Below, one piece after another: positions 17,642 to 27,553 of a stretch of 64,000 nt of DNA (the stretch's first letter is position 1; each line of letters begins with the position of its first letter). The translations under genes and the position numbers were made by a program. Source of the DNA: Beggiatoa leptomitoformis (GTDB lineage: Bacteria; Pseudomonadota; Gammaproteobacteria; Beggiatoales; Beggiatoaceae). The stretch spans positions 1,798,001 through 1,862,000 of the forward strand of contig NZ_CP012373.2 of assembly GCF_001305575.3 (NCBI RefSeq), given 5' to 3'. Below the pieces are notes generated by a model. That model did no database searches, was not told the origin of the DNA, and saw only the letters and a program-made list of their open reading frames with translations.

Positions 17642-18856
17642 ATGAATATTCCAATTTACATGGATTACTCCGCAACCACACCCGTTGACCCCCGAGTTGC
17701 TGAGAAAATGATGCAATGCCTGACGATGCAAGGTTATTTCGGTAATCCCGCTTCTCGCTCCCATAAATTTGGCTGGGATGCAGAAAAATTAGTTGAAGAA
17801 GCCCGTGAACACGTTGCCGCACTACTCAATGCTGATGCAAAAGAAATCGTCTGGACATCGGGCGCGACCGAATCCAATAATTTAGCCCTCAAAGGGGCAG
17901 CCCACTTTTACCAAAAAAAGGGCAAACACCTCATTACCTGTAAAACCGAACACAAGGCAGTTCTTGATACCTGTCGACACTTAGAACGCGAAGGCTTCGA
18001 AGTCACCTATTTAGACCCCGAACCTAACGGCTTAGTTGACCTCAAAAAATTAGAAGCGGCTATTCGCAAAGACACTATTATTGTCAGCATTATGCACGTC
18101 AACAATGAAATTGGCGTTGTCTCCGACCTTCAATCGATTGGCGAAATCACCCGTGCGCGTGATGTTCTCTTTCACGTTGATGCAGCACAAAGTCCGGGAA
18201 AAGTGCCTATAGACTTAGAAAAAATGCAAGTTGATTTAATGTCCCTCTCTGCCCACAAAGTTTATGGCCCTAAAGGCATGGGTGCATTATACGTGCGTCG
18301 CAAACCCCGCGTGCGCCTAGAACCCCAAATGCACGGCGGTGGACATGAACGCGGTATGCGCTCAGGCACACTCGCTACCCACCAAATTGTCGGCATGGGA
18401 GAAGCCTTTCGCCTTGCTAAACTAGAAATGGCAGACGAATGCAAACACCTTCAATACCTACGCGATAAACTGTGGAATGGCATCAAAGACATGGAAGAAG
18501 TCTATATCAATGGCGACTTACAGCACCGTATTCCCGGTAATCTCAATGTCAGCTTTAACTATGTTGAAGGCGAATCGTTAATCATGGCACTCAAGGATTT
18601 AGCTGTTTCCTCTGGTTCTGCCTGTACTTCAGCGAGTTTAGAACCGTCCTACGTGTTACGTGCGTTAGGACGTGATGACGAATTAGCTCACAGCTCTATT
18701 CGTTTCACGCTCGGACGCTTCACGACAGAAGAAGATATCGATTACGCTATCCCTTTAATTCGTGACAAAATTGCCAAATTACGCGCCTTATCCCCTTTAT
18801 GGGACATGTACAAAGCAGGTATAGACATTAAAAGCGTCCAATGGGCAGCACATTAA
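17642..18856 (+). CDS. iscS: Cysteine desulfurase IscS
   Basis: 404 residues, exactly the size of E. coli IscS. Features: [47 protein letters not shown] lysine in [12 protein letters not shown], the mobile-loop cysteine in [17 protein letters not shown], and the C-terminal KSVQWAAH tail that contacts IscU. It provides persulfide sulfur for Fe-S assembly and for tRNA thiolation. iscU follows after 36 nt with AGGAG upstream. Confidence 0.97.
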   Translation: MNIPIYMDYSATTPVDPRVAEKMMQCLTMQGYFGNPASRSHKFGWDAEKLVEEAREHVAALLNADAKEIVWTSGATESNNLALKGAAHFYQKKGKHLITCKTEHKAVLDTCRHLEREGFEVTYLDPEPNGLVDLKKLEAAIRKDTIIVSIMHVNNEIGVVSDLQSIGEITRARDVLFHVDAAQSPGKVPIDLEKMQVDLMSLSAHKVYGPKGMGALYVRRKPRVRLEPQMHGGGHERGMRSGTLATHQIVGMGEAFRLAKLEMADECKHLQYLRDKLWNGIKDMEEVYINGDLQHRIPGNLNVSFNYVEGESLIMALKDLAVSSGSACTSASLEPSYVLRALGRDDELAHSSIRFTLGRFTTEEDIDYAIPLIRDKIAKLRALSPLWDMYKAGIDIKSVQWAAH

Positions 18857-18892
18857 TTTATTTTATTTTCAGTTGCATGTAGGAGAATACAA

Positions 18893-19297
18893 ATGGCATA
18901 CAGCGACAAAGTTATCGATCATTATGAAAACCCCCGTAACGTGGGTACATTTGATCAACAAGACCCCTCAATTGGCACGGGGCTAGTTGGCGCGCCTGCT
19001 TGCGGTGACGTAATGCGCTTACAAATCAAGGTTAATGAGCAAGGCGTGATTGAAGATGCAAAATTCAAAACGTATGGTTGTGGCTCTGCTATTGCGTCCA
19101 GTTCGTTATTAACCGAATGGGTAAAAGGCAAAACCTTAGAAGAGGCCGCTTCTATTAAAAACACCCAAATTGCAGAAGAACTGGCATTACCCCCCGTGAA
19201 AATCCATTGCAGCGTTTTAGCAGAATCCGCAATTAAAGCAGCGATTAAGGATTATCAAGAGAAAGCCGTAACAGAACAATCGGAAGGCGTGGTTTAA
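18893..19297 (+). CDS. iscU: Fe-S cluster assembly scaffold IscU
   Basis: 134 residues. Three cluster-ligand cysteines are in GAPACGDVM, YGCGSAIASSS and KIHCSVLAE, with the Asp after the first. The LPPVKIHC segment is the HscA chaperone recognition motif, implying an HscA/HscB pair in the genome although neither is adjacent. In most gammaproteobacteria iscA-hscBA-fdx-iscX follow; here the operon ends after iscU at a hairpin. Confidence 0.97.
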   Translation: MAYSDKVIDHYENPRNVGTFDQQDPSIGTGLVGAPACGDVMRLQIKVNEQGVIEDAKFKTYGCGSAIASSSLLTEWVKGKTLEEAASIKNTQIAEELALPPVKIHCSVLAESAIKAAIKDYQEKAVTEQSEGVV

Positions 19298-19305
19298 CAA
19301 GCAGG

Positions 19306-19342
19306 GTGTGTTATCAGTGTGTCTTTTTGCACTGTAACACAC
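19306..19342 (+). terminator. Hairpin after iscU, possible terminator
   Basis: TGTGTTATCAGTG (19307-19319) pairs with CACTGTAACACA (19330-19341) with one bulged base and a T-rich loop. There is no T-run after it, so it may be a weak terminator or an mRNA 3'-end stabiliser. Confidence 0.45.
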
Positions 19343-19653
19343 TCATTGGTCACATATTACGCTATTAATCGGGCGAAATATTAAGCAACGCATCAATACT
19401 TGTCACTATATCCGCTATAAAATCAATCATATCACTGACTAGTTTGTATTCCATAGACAGATAAAATCAACGAACCCCACGCGCCCCAAGTCACTCCCCC
19501 GCTAAAACAACGCTAATAAGCTATTTTATCTGCATAATATTGCTTTACTACAGCGTAAAAATATAAAAATCTGCTACACTTTCAATATGAAATAAAAAAC
19601 AGCTTTAATTCATTGGATTAGATTTTTCCATTTTGAATTATTGGGGGTTCATT

Positions 19654-20853
19654 ATGCGTATGTTTAAAGCAAATATAATGTTTTTACTGTTATTTATTAG
19701 CGTAAATGCAAATGCGTTACCGTTATCAATCCCCATCTATTGGGGCGGTGGTGACGGGCATTACTATGATGTGGTGCAATATCGGGCTGATTATGCAACG
19801 GCAGAAAGGTTAGTTGCGTCAATGGGTGATCCGACTGTGCATTTAGCTAAAATTGACAGTGCTGAGGAAAATAATTTTATTATTCAGAATCATCCCATGT
19901 TATGGTTCTGTAATAACGATGCGGATTGTCGGGCTACTTTTACGCATGGTGTGTGGCTAGGGGGTAAACAAGCCAATGTGGACAATGAACCAGCAGGCGC
20001 GTGGGGATGGTCTGATGGAACAAGTTTTACCTATAGCCTATGGAAAGCAGGCGAACCGAATGACACGGATAATAATGAAAATTGCCTAGCAATGACCTTA
20101 TCTGGCGAGTGGAATGACCAGAACTGTAACGCGATATTAGAAGGATTTGTCATTGAGTATGAAACCCCACCCGATAAATCAGGCTATATTGTCACAGTAC
20201 CGTTACAATGGCGCAAAGCAGAAGGTGGAAATGACCATTGGTATCAGCGAATCATAATCAACTCTATTGATTGGAACAGCGCGAGAATAGCGGCAGAAGC
20301 TGCAACATGGGAAGGGATGAGAGGACATTTAGTAACCATCACCAGCGCGGAAGAAAATGCGTTTTTAGTAACCGCTTTTTTGGGAGAGAGAAGCAATAGT
20401 CTTTGTATTGTTCCTAGCTTAATTTGTAGTAGAGTTTGGTATTCTTATTGGTTAGGCGGACAATGGGATAATACCTTAAAAGTAGCGTGGATAACTGGGG
20501 AAGAAAATACGTTTAGTTTGCCCCCATTCCCAGCATATTATTCTGAAGAACCTACGTTTCAAGGATTCATTCCCTTGATGACAGCCAGCACCTATGAGTT
20601 AGCTTGGTATAACCCAGTAACGCAGCCGCTGTTTGCGAATGGATACCTTATTGAATATGAAGAGCTGATGACAGAAAATCCGCTATCAAAAAATGAATGC
20701 ACGGCAACCTATTCACCCGCAACGGGTAAATTAGTGATTCCTTGTTTAGCCGTTAAAATTAATGAGAATAATACGCCCTACTATCAATTACAAATGCAAC
20801 AAGGGCAAAATTTCACGTTTGGTGTCGAGTGGGACACGTTTAATGCACGTTGA
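19654..20853 (+). CDS. Secreted C-type-lectin-like protein, probably two CTLDs
   Basis: A 399-residue protein with start at ATG 19654, preceded by a GGGGG ribosome site; the upstream TTG is less likely. Signal peptide to about residue 22. The first domain (about 30-170) is a good C-type lectin fold: DYATAERLVAS, HLAKIDSAEEN, VWLGGKQ, WGWSDGTSFTYSLWKAGEPND (EPN motif), NCLAMTLSGEWNDQNC and FVIEYE. EPN and WND are the calcium/sugar residues of mannose-type lectins. The second domain (about 180-345) has IDWNSARIAAE, HLVTITSAEENAFL, YWLGGQWDN and ANGYLIEYE but has lost the EPN/WND residues. A tail with two Cys follows. It may bind extracellular glycans or another cell; ligand unknown. Confidence 0.8.
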   Translation: MRMFKANIMFLLLFISVNANALPLSIPIYWGGGDGHYYDVVQYRADYATAERLVASMGDPTVHLAKIDSAEENNFIIQNHPMLWFCNNDADCRATFTHGVWLGGKQANVDNEPAGAWGWSDGTSFTYSLWKAGEPNDTDNNENCLAMTLSGEWNDQNCNAILEGFVIEYETPPDKSGYIVTVPLQWRKAEGGNDHWYQRIIINSIDWNSARIAAEAATWEGMRGHLVTITSAEENAFLVTAFLGERSNSLCIVPSLICSRVWYSYWLGGQWDNTLKVAWITGEENTFSLPPFPAYYSEEPTFQGFIPLMTASTYELAWYNPVTQPLFANGYLIEYEELMTENPLSKNECTATYSPATGKLVIPCLAVKINENNTPYYQLQMQQGQNFTFGVEWDTFNAR

Positions 20854-20964
20854 TATTTTCTATAATGCTGCGTGTAATGATTACACCCAAGACGTTCAGA
20901 AAAAAACTTCCCGCCCACATAATTGTGAAATTGCCATACTTCATCCATAATTAAGCCTGTATCG

Positions 20965-20982
20965 CCCGTTAAACCTAACGGG
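20965..20982 (+). promoter_or_regulatory. Perfect hairpin in the leuC leader
   Basis: CCCGTTA-AACC-TAACGGG, a 7-bp stem with a 4-nt loop, 35 nt upstream of the leuC ATG. It lacks a T-run. It could end the lectin transcript weakly or affect leuC expression; no leucine-rich leader peptide is visible. Confidence 0.35.
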
Positions 20983-21017
20983 TGTTGATAGCAACAAAAA
21001 GTCAGGAATAACACAGC

Positions 21018-22424
21018 ATGTCTGGAAAAACTTTATACGATAAATTGTGGGATGAACACGTTGTACGGATTGATGAAAATGGCTTTGCTTTACTTTATAT
21101 TGACCGTCAACTCGTTCATGAAGTGACTTCTCCCCAAGCCTTTGAAGGGCTTCGTTTGGCAAACCGCAAACCTTGGCGCGTGGGTGCAAATCTTGCCGTT
21201 CCCGATCACAATGTTCCCACCACCGCAGAACGCAGTGGCGGCGTTTCTGCGATTGTTGATCCTGTTTCTCGTCTGCAAGTGCAAACGTTAGATGAAAATT
21301 GCCAATTCTTTGGCATTACCGAATTTACTATTAACGACCCACGTCAAGGGGTTGTACATATTATTGGCCCTGAACAAGGTGCAACACTGCCCGGTATGAC
21401 TATTGTTTGTGGTGATTCACACACCGCAACCCATGGCGCATTTGGCGCGTTAGCTTTTGGTATTGGGACTTCAGAAGTAGAACATGTTTTAGCAACGCAA
21501 TGCTTAATCCAGAAAAAATCTAAAAATATGCTGATTAGCGTTGATGGACAAGTTAATGCTGGTGTCACTGCAAAAGACATTATTCTTGCAATTATTGGCG
21601 AAATCGGGACTGCAGGCGGTACAGGCTATGCGATTGAATTTGGCGGTACTGCCATTCAAGCCTTATCAATAGAAGGTCGCATGACGGTTTGTAACATGGC
21701 GATTGAAGCAGGCGCGCGCGCGGGCATGATTGCGGTGGATGATAAAACCATCGAGTATGTGCAAGGTCGTCCCTATTCTCCTAAAGGCGCAGACTTAGAC
21801 AAAGCGATTGCTGTGTGGCGTAACTTACACAGCGATGCAGATGCTGTGTTTGACCATGTGTTACATGTAGATGCAAGCAAGATTAAACCACAAGTGACAT
21901 GGGGAACTTCTCCCGAAATGGTATTGCCCATTGATGGAAATGTACCTGACCCCGCTAAAATTAGTGACCCAACCCGTGCAGATGGCGTGCGTCGTGCCTT
22001 AGACTACATGGGGCTGATTGCAGGCACACCGATTAGCGAGATTAAACCCGATAAAATTTTCATCGGTTCCTGTACCAATGGACGCATTGAAGATTTACGC
22101 GCAGCGGCTGACGTGGTAAAAGGTAAAAAAGTGGCCAGTAATATCAAACTTGCCCTAGTCGTACCGGGTTCTGGGTTGGTAAAAGCCCAAGCAGAAAAAG
22201 AAGGGCTGGACAAAATTTTTAGAGCGGCAGGTTTTGAATGGCGTGAACCAGGTTGTTCTATGTGTTTAGCCATGAATGCCGATTATTTACAACCCGGTGA
22301 GCGTTGTGCTTCTACCTCTAATCGGAACTTTGAAGGTCGGCAAGGTCAGGGCGGACGGACGCATTTAGTCAGTCCTGCGATGGCGGCAGCAGCAGCAATT
22401 GCAGGACATTTTGTTACCGTCTAA
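21018..22424 (+). CDS. leuC: 3-isopropylmalate dehydratase large subunit
   Basis: 468 residues. With LeuD it isomerises 2-isopropylmalate to 3-isopropylmalate in leucine synthesis. The [4Fe-4S] ligands are visible in [14 protein letters not shown] and [10 protein letters not shown]. Other aconitase-family motifs are [30 protein letters not shown] and the C-terminal [12 protein letters not shown]. Length equals the enterobacterial protein (466). leuD and leuB, normally adjacent, are absent: a terminator follows and the next gene is kdsA on the other strand. Confidence 0.97.
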   Translation: MSGKTLYDKLWDEHVVRIDENGFALLYIDRQLVHEVTSPQAFEGLRLANRKPWRVGANLAVPDHNVPTTAERSGGVSAIVDPVSRLQVQTLDENCQFFGITEFTINDPRQGVVHIIGPEQGATLPGMTIVCGDSHTATHGAFGALAFGIGTSEVEHVLATQCLIQKKSKNMLISVDGQVNAGVTAKDIILAIIGEIGTAGGTGYAIEFGGTAIQALSIEGRMTVCNMAIEAGARAGMIAVDDKTIEYVQGRPYSPKGADLDKAIAVWRNLHSDADAVFDHVLHVDASKIKPQVTWGTSPEMVLPIDGNVPDPAKISDPTRADGVRRALDYMGLIAGTPISEIKPDKIFIGSCTNGRIEDLRAAADVVKGKKVASNIKLALVVPGSGLVKAQAEKEGLDKIFRAAGFEWREPGCSMCLAMNADYLQPGERCASTSNRNFEGRQGQGGRTHLVSPAMAAAAAIAGHFVTV

Positions 22425-22450
22425 TCCCTGATGTGTTGCAAAGCGTATTA

Positions 22451-22486
22451 AAGGCTGGCAGTGCTTTAAAACTGCCAGCCTTTTTT
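22451..22486 (+). terminator. Intrinsic terminator after leuC
   Basis: AAGGCTGGCAGT (22451-22462) pairs with ACTGCCAGCCTT (22471-22482) across an 8-nt loop, with six T in all from 22481. It also confirms that leuC is the last gene of its transcript. Confidence 0.88.
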
Positions 22487-22510
22487 GTTACCGATAATGG
22501 ATAAATAGAA

Positions 22511-23344
22511 TTACATTGTTTCTTCTATAAACGCTTTTTTCTTCACGGTATCATCTAATTCTTTTAAAGTTTCCAATAACTCTGCCATTCTGTGCAAGTG
22601 CCATGAGTTTGCACCATCACTTAAAGCGGTTTCAGGGGTTGGATGGGTTTCCATAAATAATCCTGCAACGCCTACCCCTACAGCAGCCCGCGCAAGAACA
22701 GGCACAAATTCACGTTGTCCCCCCGATGAATGCCCTTGTCCACCGGGTAGTTGCACGGCATGGGTTGCATCGAAAACCACAGGACAAGCTGTTTTACGCA
22801 TGATGGCTAAGGAACGCATATCGACAATGAGGTTGTGATAGCCAAAAGAAACACCGCGTTCACACACCATAATATTATGATTTCCAGTATATTTTGCTTT
22901 TTCTACTACATTTTGCATATCATCAGGCGCGAGAAACTGTCCTTTTTTAATATTCACTGGTAAGCCTTGACGGGCAACATTTTGAATAAAATTAGTTTGA
23001 CGACATAAAAACGCAGGGGTTTGTAAGACATCCACAACGCTTGCAACTTCATTTAATGGACTGTCTTCATGCACATCAGTTAAAACGGGAACACCAATTT
23101 GTTGGCGAACAGTGGCTAAAATAGCCAGTCCTTGTTCAATGCCTAACCCGCGAAAACTATTGTGTGATGAGCGATTTGCTTTATCAAAAGAGGATTTATA
23201 GATAAACGGAATACCTAATTTTTGGGTAATTTCTTTTAAAGTACCCGCTGTATCTAAGGCAAGCTGTTCAGATTCAATAACGCAAGGACCTGCAATAAGG
23301 AAAAGTGGGCTATTTAAGCCAATGGGAAAACCACATAGATTCAT
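22511..23344 (-). CDS. kdsA: 3-deoxy-8-phosphooctulonate synthase
   Basis: Condenses phosphoenolpyruvate with arabinose 5-phosphate to Kdo-8-phosphate for LPS inner core and lipid A modification. Family sequence is continuous: [91 protein letters not shown] and [14 protein letters not shown]. The open frame reaches 23458, but homology begins around [10 protein letters not shown], so a start at 23344 (or the adjacent ATG at 23347) gives 277-278 residues, the usual length. No good ribosome site separates the two. The pyrG/eno genes that often accompany kdsA are not here. Confidence 0.95.
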   Translation of the reverse strand: MNLCGFPIGLNSPLFLIAGPCVIESEQLALDTAGTLKEITQKLGIPFIYKSSFDKANRSSHNSFRGLGIEQGLAILATVRQQIGVPVLTDVHEDSPLNEVASVVDVLQTPAFLCRQTNFIQNVARQGLPVNIKKGQFLAPDDMQNVVEKAKYTGNHNIMVCERGVSFGYHNLIVDMRSLAIMRKTACPVVFDATHAVQLPGGQGHSSGGQREFVPVLARAAVGVGVAGLFMETHPTPETALSDGANSWHLHRMAELLETLKELDDTVKKKAFIEETM

Positions 23345-23508
23345 CATGAAAATCATCAAATTAAAAGTAAAAGGGGTCGGCGATACACAGATAACTATTT
23401 GCTTGTAATGGCTAAAATACGCAGCGAGTAAAACGCAATGGTTACACAGCGTTGTCATTTATAATAGATAACGTATCATTAAATGTCTTTTATAATTTTG
23501 GGGGGATT

Positions 23509-24201
23509 ATGAAAAGTTTGTTTACTGCTATAAAAGGACACGTTGGGGAGTTTTTAGGGGCATTTAGTCAATTTATTTTCTTAGATAACTCAATTTATCA
23601 TGTTTTTAATAATGTGTTACTTCCGCGTGTAAATGGCGATACAACGCAAATCGACCATATTATTGTGTCTAAATATGGCATATTTGTAACAGAAGCTAAA
23701 AATATGAAAGGTTGGATTTTTGGCGATGAAAAACAAGCAACTTGGACACAAACGTTATTCAAAGAAAAATATACTTTTCAAAACCCGCTTAGACAAAATT
23801 ATTTACATATTAAAACATTATCCGAACTACTTGCATTAGAAGAAAACAAATTCCACTCCGTTGTGATGTTTTGGGGAACGGCTGAATTAAAAACGGCGAT
23901 GCCTGATAATGTACTAACCCATTCTTATACCAGTTATATAAAAAGTAAAAAAGTCGTTTTATTATCTGACAGTGAGGTTAAAACAATTTGTGACAAATTA
24001 AGCACGGGAAAATTAAAAAACAGTTTTGCAAATACACAAAAACATGTCGACGCATTAAAAAAACGCTTTGAATCTACAGATATTTGCCCTCAATGCGGTG
24101 CAAAATTGACATTAAGAACTGCAAAAACAGGCAGCCATCGCGGACAACAATTTTTAGGCTGTAGTCGTTATCCAACCTGTCGTTATATTAAAAACTTATG
24201 A
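23509..24201 (+). CDS. NERD-domain protein with C-terminal topoisomerase-type zinc finger
   Basis: About 230 residues from the ATG at 23509, preceded by a G6 ribosome site. Residues about 25-140 match NERD (nuclease-related domain): VLLPRVNGDTTQIDHIIVSKYGIFVTEAKNMKGWIFG, containing D and E-x-K at the expected nuclease positions, then the NPLRQNYLHIKTL helix. The C-terminus is a C4 zinc ribbon, CPQCGAKL...CSRYPTCRY, like topoisomerase I tails. A DNA-processing role is likely, with substrate unknown. Divergent from kdsA, with about 160 bp between starts. Confidence 0.85.
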   Translation: MKSLFTAIKGHVGEFLGAFSQFIFLDNSIYHVFNNVLLPRVNGDTTQIDHIIVSKYGIFVTEAKNMKGWIFGDEKQATWTQTLFKEKYTFQNPLRQNYLHIKTLSELLALEENKFHSVVMFWGTAELKTAMPDNVLTHSYTSYIKSKKVVLLSDSEVKTICDKLSTGKLKNSFANTQKHVDALKKRFESTDICPQCGAKLTLRTAKTGSHRGQQFLGCSRYPTCRYIKNL

Positions 24202-24269
24202 AAAATCAATGTGTATATATTCACCGCTGTTAAACTCTCACCCACTTATTTTAAGATTTAATTCTTAAT

Positions 24270-25964
24270 ATGCTACATGCGCTTCACATAGAAAATCTCG
24301 CCGTTGTTGAAAAACTCACTTTACCCTTAGCCACTGGTTTAACCATTATTAGCGGGGAAACAGGGGCAGGTAAATCTATCTTAATTGATGCGTTAGGCTT
24401 GGCATTGGGCGAGCGGGCGGAAAGTCATTTTGTCCGACAAGGGGCAAACAGTGCGCTAGTTGAAGCCACTTTTCTGTTGTCGCCAACATTACAAACATGG
24501 TTACAACAGCATGATATTTCTCTACAAGTTAAACATCCAGAACAGTGTGTAATACAACGGATTATCAGTAATAATGGTCGTTCTAAAGCCTTTATTAATC
24601 AACAAGCGGTAAATGTACAGTTATTGCGGGATTTAAGTGCATTACTTATTGATATTCATGGACAACATGCGCATCAGTCTTTATTAAAACAAGAAGTTCA
24701 ACGGCAATTATTAGATGATATGAGTGATAATCAAGGCTTGCTGACAGCGGCGACTCACGCCTATCAACACTGGAAGCAGTGCAAAACAGACTTGATAGCA
24801 TTAGGCGGTAATGCTGCGGATAGAGAAGCACGATTAGATTTTTTACGTTATCAGGTACAAGAATTAGAAAATTATACCTTGACCGATGAAGCCATTACGC
24901 AATTAGACAGTGAACATCGCCGACTTGCAAATGCCAGTCAATTATTGGAAAACGGACAACGCGCGTTGCAATTATTAGATGCAGATGAGGGCTATGCTGT
25001 GCTGTCTAGCTTGGTACAAGCAGGACAAGAAATCAGTAGCGTTCAACAACATGATGCACAATTAACCAGTATTAACACCTTGTTAGACAGTGCCATTATT
25101 CAAACACAAGAAGCTATTAGTGAGTTACATAGCTATTTAAATCATTTAGATATTGATGCCAGTCGGTTAGTGCAATTAGAACAAGAAATTGCAGGTTTGC
25201 AAACCTTAGCACGCAAACATAAGGTAAAAGTACAAGCCCTACCTCAAGTTTACGCGCAGTTATGCGAGCAGTTAGACGGATTAGAAAATTATGAACAACG
25301 CGCCCATTTGTTAGAAATTGAATTAAAACAAGCATTACAAACCTATCAACAGGCAGCACTTGTCTTGTCGCAACAACGCAGCCAAATGGCGATTACCTTA
25401 GCCGCACAAATCACGCGCAATATGCAATGTTTAGGAATGCCCAGTGGTCAGTTATCAATAGTGGTTACACCCGATATTGATGCAAGCCCAAGCCCTTTGG
25501 GAATGGATAAAATTGAATTTCTCGTCAGTGCAAATCCCGGGCAAGCCCCTAAATCCTTGCAAAAAGTGGCATCGGGTGGCGAGTTATCCCGTATTAGTTT
25601 AGCTATTCAAGTGATTACTGCTCAAAAAAGCGGTGTGCCTACGCTGGTATTTGATGAAGTGGATGTTGGGATTGGCGGCGGGACGGCGGAAATTGTTGGG
25701 CAATTATTGCAAAAACTGGGTGAAAACCGTCAAGTGTTGTGCATTACGCATTTACCCCAAGTTGCTTGTCAAGGACATCATCATTTACAAGTGAGTAAAA
25801 CCGTTCGTAAACAAGTGACTCAAACCCAAATCAAAGCCCTTAATGTGCAACAACGGATTGAAGAAATTGCGCGTATGTTGGGCGGTGTGGAAATGACACC
25901 GCAAACGCTTGCTCACGCAACAGAAATGTTGCAACGTGGAACTCACTCAATGATAGGGGATTGA
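24270..25964 (+). CDS. recN: DNA repair protein RecN
   Basis: SMC-like ATPase of double-strand break repair, 564 residues. N-terminal half of the ATPase: MLHALHIENLAVVEKL and Walker A ISGETGAGKSIL. A Q-loop region includes DIHGQHAHQSLL. Two long coiled-coil stretches (about 160-380) surround a short hinge. The C-terminal half has LQKVASGGELSRISLAIQ (ABC signature), Walker B TLVFDEVDVGIGGGTAEIVG and CITHLPQVACQGHHHLQV. Usually LexA-controlled; no clear SOS box was recognised upstream. The membrane GTPase gene starts 3 nt after its stop. Confidence 0.96.
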   Translation: MLHALHIENLAVVEKLTLPLATGLTIISGETGAGKSILIDALGLALGERAESHFVRQGANSALVEATFLLSPTLQTWLQQHDISLQVKHPEQCVIQRIISNNGRSKAFINQQAVNVQLLRDLSALLIDIHGQHAHQSLLKQEVQRQLLDDMSDNQGLLTAATHAYQHWKQCKTDLIALGGNAADREARLDFLRYQVQELENYTLTDEAITQLDSEHRRLANASQLLENGQRALQLLDADEGYAVLSSLVQAGQEISSVQQHDAQLTSINTLLDSAIIQTQEAISELHSYLNHLDIDASRLVQLEQEIAGLQTLARKHKVKVQALPQVYAQLCEQLDGLENYEQRAHLLEIELKQALQTYQQAALVLSQQRSQMAITLAAQITRNMQCLGMPSGQLSIVVTPDIDASPSPLGMDKIEFLVSANPGQAPKSLQKVASGGELSRISLAIQVITAQKSGVPTLVFDEVDVGIGGGTAEIVGQLLQKLGENRQVLCITHLPQVACQGHHHLQVSKTVRKQVTQTQIKALNVQQRIEEIARMLGGVEMTPQTLAHATEMLQRGTHSMIGD

Positions 25965-25967
25965 TAA

Positions 25968-27527
25968 GTGACCTCTTTTGTACGTTTTCTTATTGCATTC
26001 GGTTTGCTGATTACACCATTTGTTATTTTATTGATTTTAGGTGGTTTATGGCTATGGGAACAGCAGTTATTAATTATGTGGCTAGGCTTGGGCGCGGCTT
26101 GGGCTGGGCTGGCGTGGTGGTGGATAGTTCATCTTAAACAAGAATATATAAAAAAATATAACCCCGAGACAAACGACGCTGTTTTTCCTGCTTACATTCC
26201 AAGCAATACGGCAACCCAAGCACTATGGCAAGACATCTTAAACATGGCTAATACTGTTAAGGTTGAAGATTATCCGATTGAAGATACAAATAAATTATTT
26301 ATGCTAGGACAGCGTGTTTTATCTAAAGTTGCACATCATTATAAACCTGACTCAGCGCATCCCGTCTGGGATATTCCTTTACCGCATTTGTTAAAAATCA
26401 TTGAATTAGTCAGCGCGGACTTACAAAAATATGTTGCTGAAAATATTCCGATGAGCCATATCACGAGTTTGTCAGATGTCTTTCAAGGGTATCAATGGGC
26501 GACCTCATTAGAAAAATATTATAATGTTTATCGGGTTGCATCCTTTACACTCAGCCCTGTTGCGGCAATTATTCGTGAATTAAAAGGTATCGCAACGGAA
26601 AAAATTATTAATTCCGTCAGTGATGAGGTGAAAAAGAAGCTCTTAAAAATGTATGTAGAAAAAGTGGGCTATTACAGTATTCGCTTATACAGCAATACCT
26701 TAATCTTGACAGAACCAAGCGATTTTATTAGCAATATCAGCCGAAAAGATTTAAATCTACCGCCGATTATTGTGGCAGAACCATTGCGGGTTTTGGTGAT
26801 TGGACAGGTTAATGCAGGTAAATCCAGTTTAATTAATGCGTTATCAAATAATGTACAGGCAGAAACTAATCTATTACCCACCAAACAAGAAGAGGCAGTG
26901 ATACCCTATCAAATGTTGTTAGCGGATAGATTGACCTTATTACTTGATACAAAAGGGTATGATACGGTAGAAAATGCACAACAATTAGCCGTTCAGTTGA
27001 CATCACAAATATTAAATGCGGATGTTATTCTTCTGGTTTGTGCGGCTAATACGGCTGCACGAAGTGCGGACAAAGCGATATTGCAATGTATTCATACGAT
27101 TTATCAAACTGACAATTCACATGCTTTACCACCGATTATCATTGCATTAACGCAAATTGATAAACTCAGCCCTGTTAAAGAATGGCAACCGCCTTATGAT
27201 TTATTAAATCCTGAAAACTCGAAAAAAGCACAAATGATTTGTGCGGTTATTGATGTTGTTAAAACCGAATTACAGGATGCTGCTACAACCATCGTGCCTG
27301 TTAATACACATCCCGATAGACACTATAATATTGAAGAAGGCTTAATGCCTGCGATACTGCATCATCTGCCTCATGCGCAGGAACATCAATACCTACGGTG
27401 TGTAGATGAGTATAAAAAAGTTGAACAGCGACAATTACTAATGACACAAACGAAAAATGCGGGACAATTCTTTGTTGATACGCTTAGTGGTTTTGTTAAG
27501 AAAGTAGATGCGTTTAAAAAGAAATAG
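25968..27527 (+). CDS. Membrane-anchored P-loop GTPase of unknown role
   Basis: 519 residues from a GTG codon 3 nt after recN. Residues 5-55 form two adjacent transmembrane helices. A helical middle region (80-265) has no recognised family. The GTPase domain begins at about 280: G1 VIGQVNAGKSSLINAL, G3 LLLDTKGYD (DTKG in place of DxxG with hydrophobic start), and G4 IALTQIDKL (TQID where many have NKxD). It resembles the YfjP/YeeP-like and dynamin-like GTPase families more than Era or Der. The C-terminus is helical and basic. Coupling to recN and cca suggests a shared transcript but not a shared function. Confidence 0.75.
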   Translation: MTSFVRFLIAFGLLITPFVILLILGGLWLWEQQLLIMWLGLGAAWAGLAWWWIVHLKQEYIKKYNPETNDAVFPAYIPSNTATQALWQDILNMANTVKVEDYPIEDTNKLFMLGQRVLSKVAHHYKPDSAHPVWDIPLPHLLKIIELVSADLQKYVAENIPMSHITSLSDVFQGYQWATSLEKYYNVYRVASFTLSPVAAIIRELKGIATEKIINSVSDEVKKKLLKMYVEKVGYYSIRLYSNTLILTEPSDFISNISRKDLNLPPIIVAEPLRVLVIGQVNAGKSSLINALSNNVQAETNLLPTKQEEAVIPYQMLLADRLTLLLDTKGYDTVENAQQLAVQLTSQILNADVILLVCAANTAARSADKAILQCIHTIYQTDNSHALPPIIIALTQIDKLSPVKEWQPPYDLLNPENSKKAQMICAVIDVVKTELQDAATTIVPVNTHPDRHYNIEEGLMPAILHHLPHAQEHQYLRCVDEYKKVEQRQLLMTQTKNAGQFFVDTLSGFVKKVDAFKKK

Positions 27528-27553
27528 TGTTTTTATATCAAGGTTATAAATAA

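Noticed and set aside
23345-23458. Long N-terminal extension of kdsA
   Set aside because: The extra 38 residues are Cys/Phe-rich, unlike any KdsA, and precede the conserved start.
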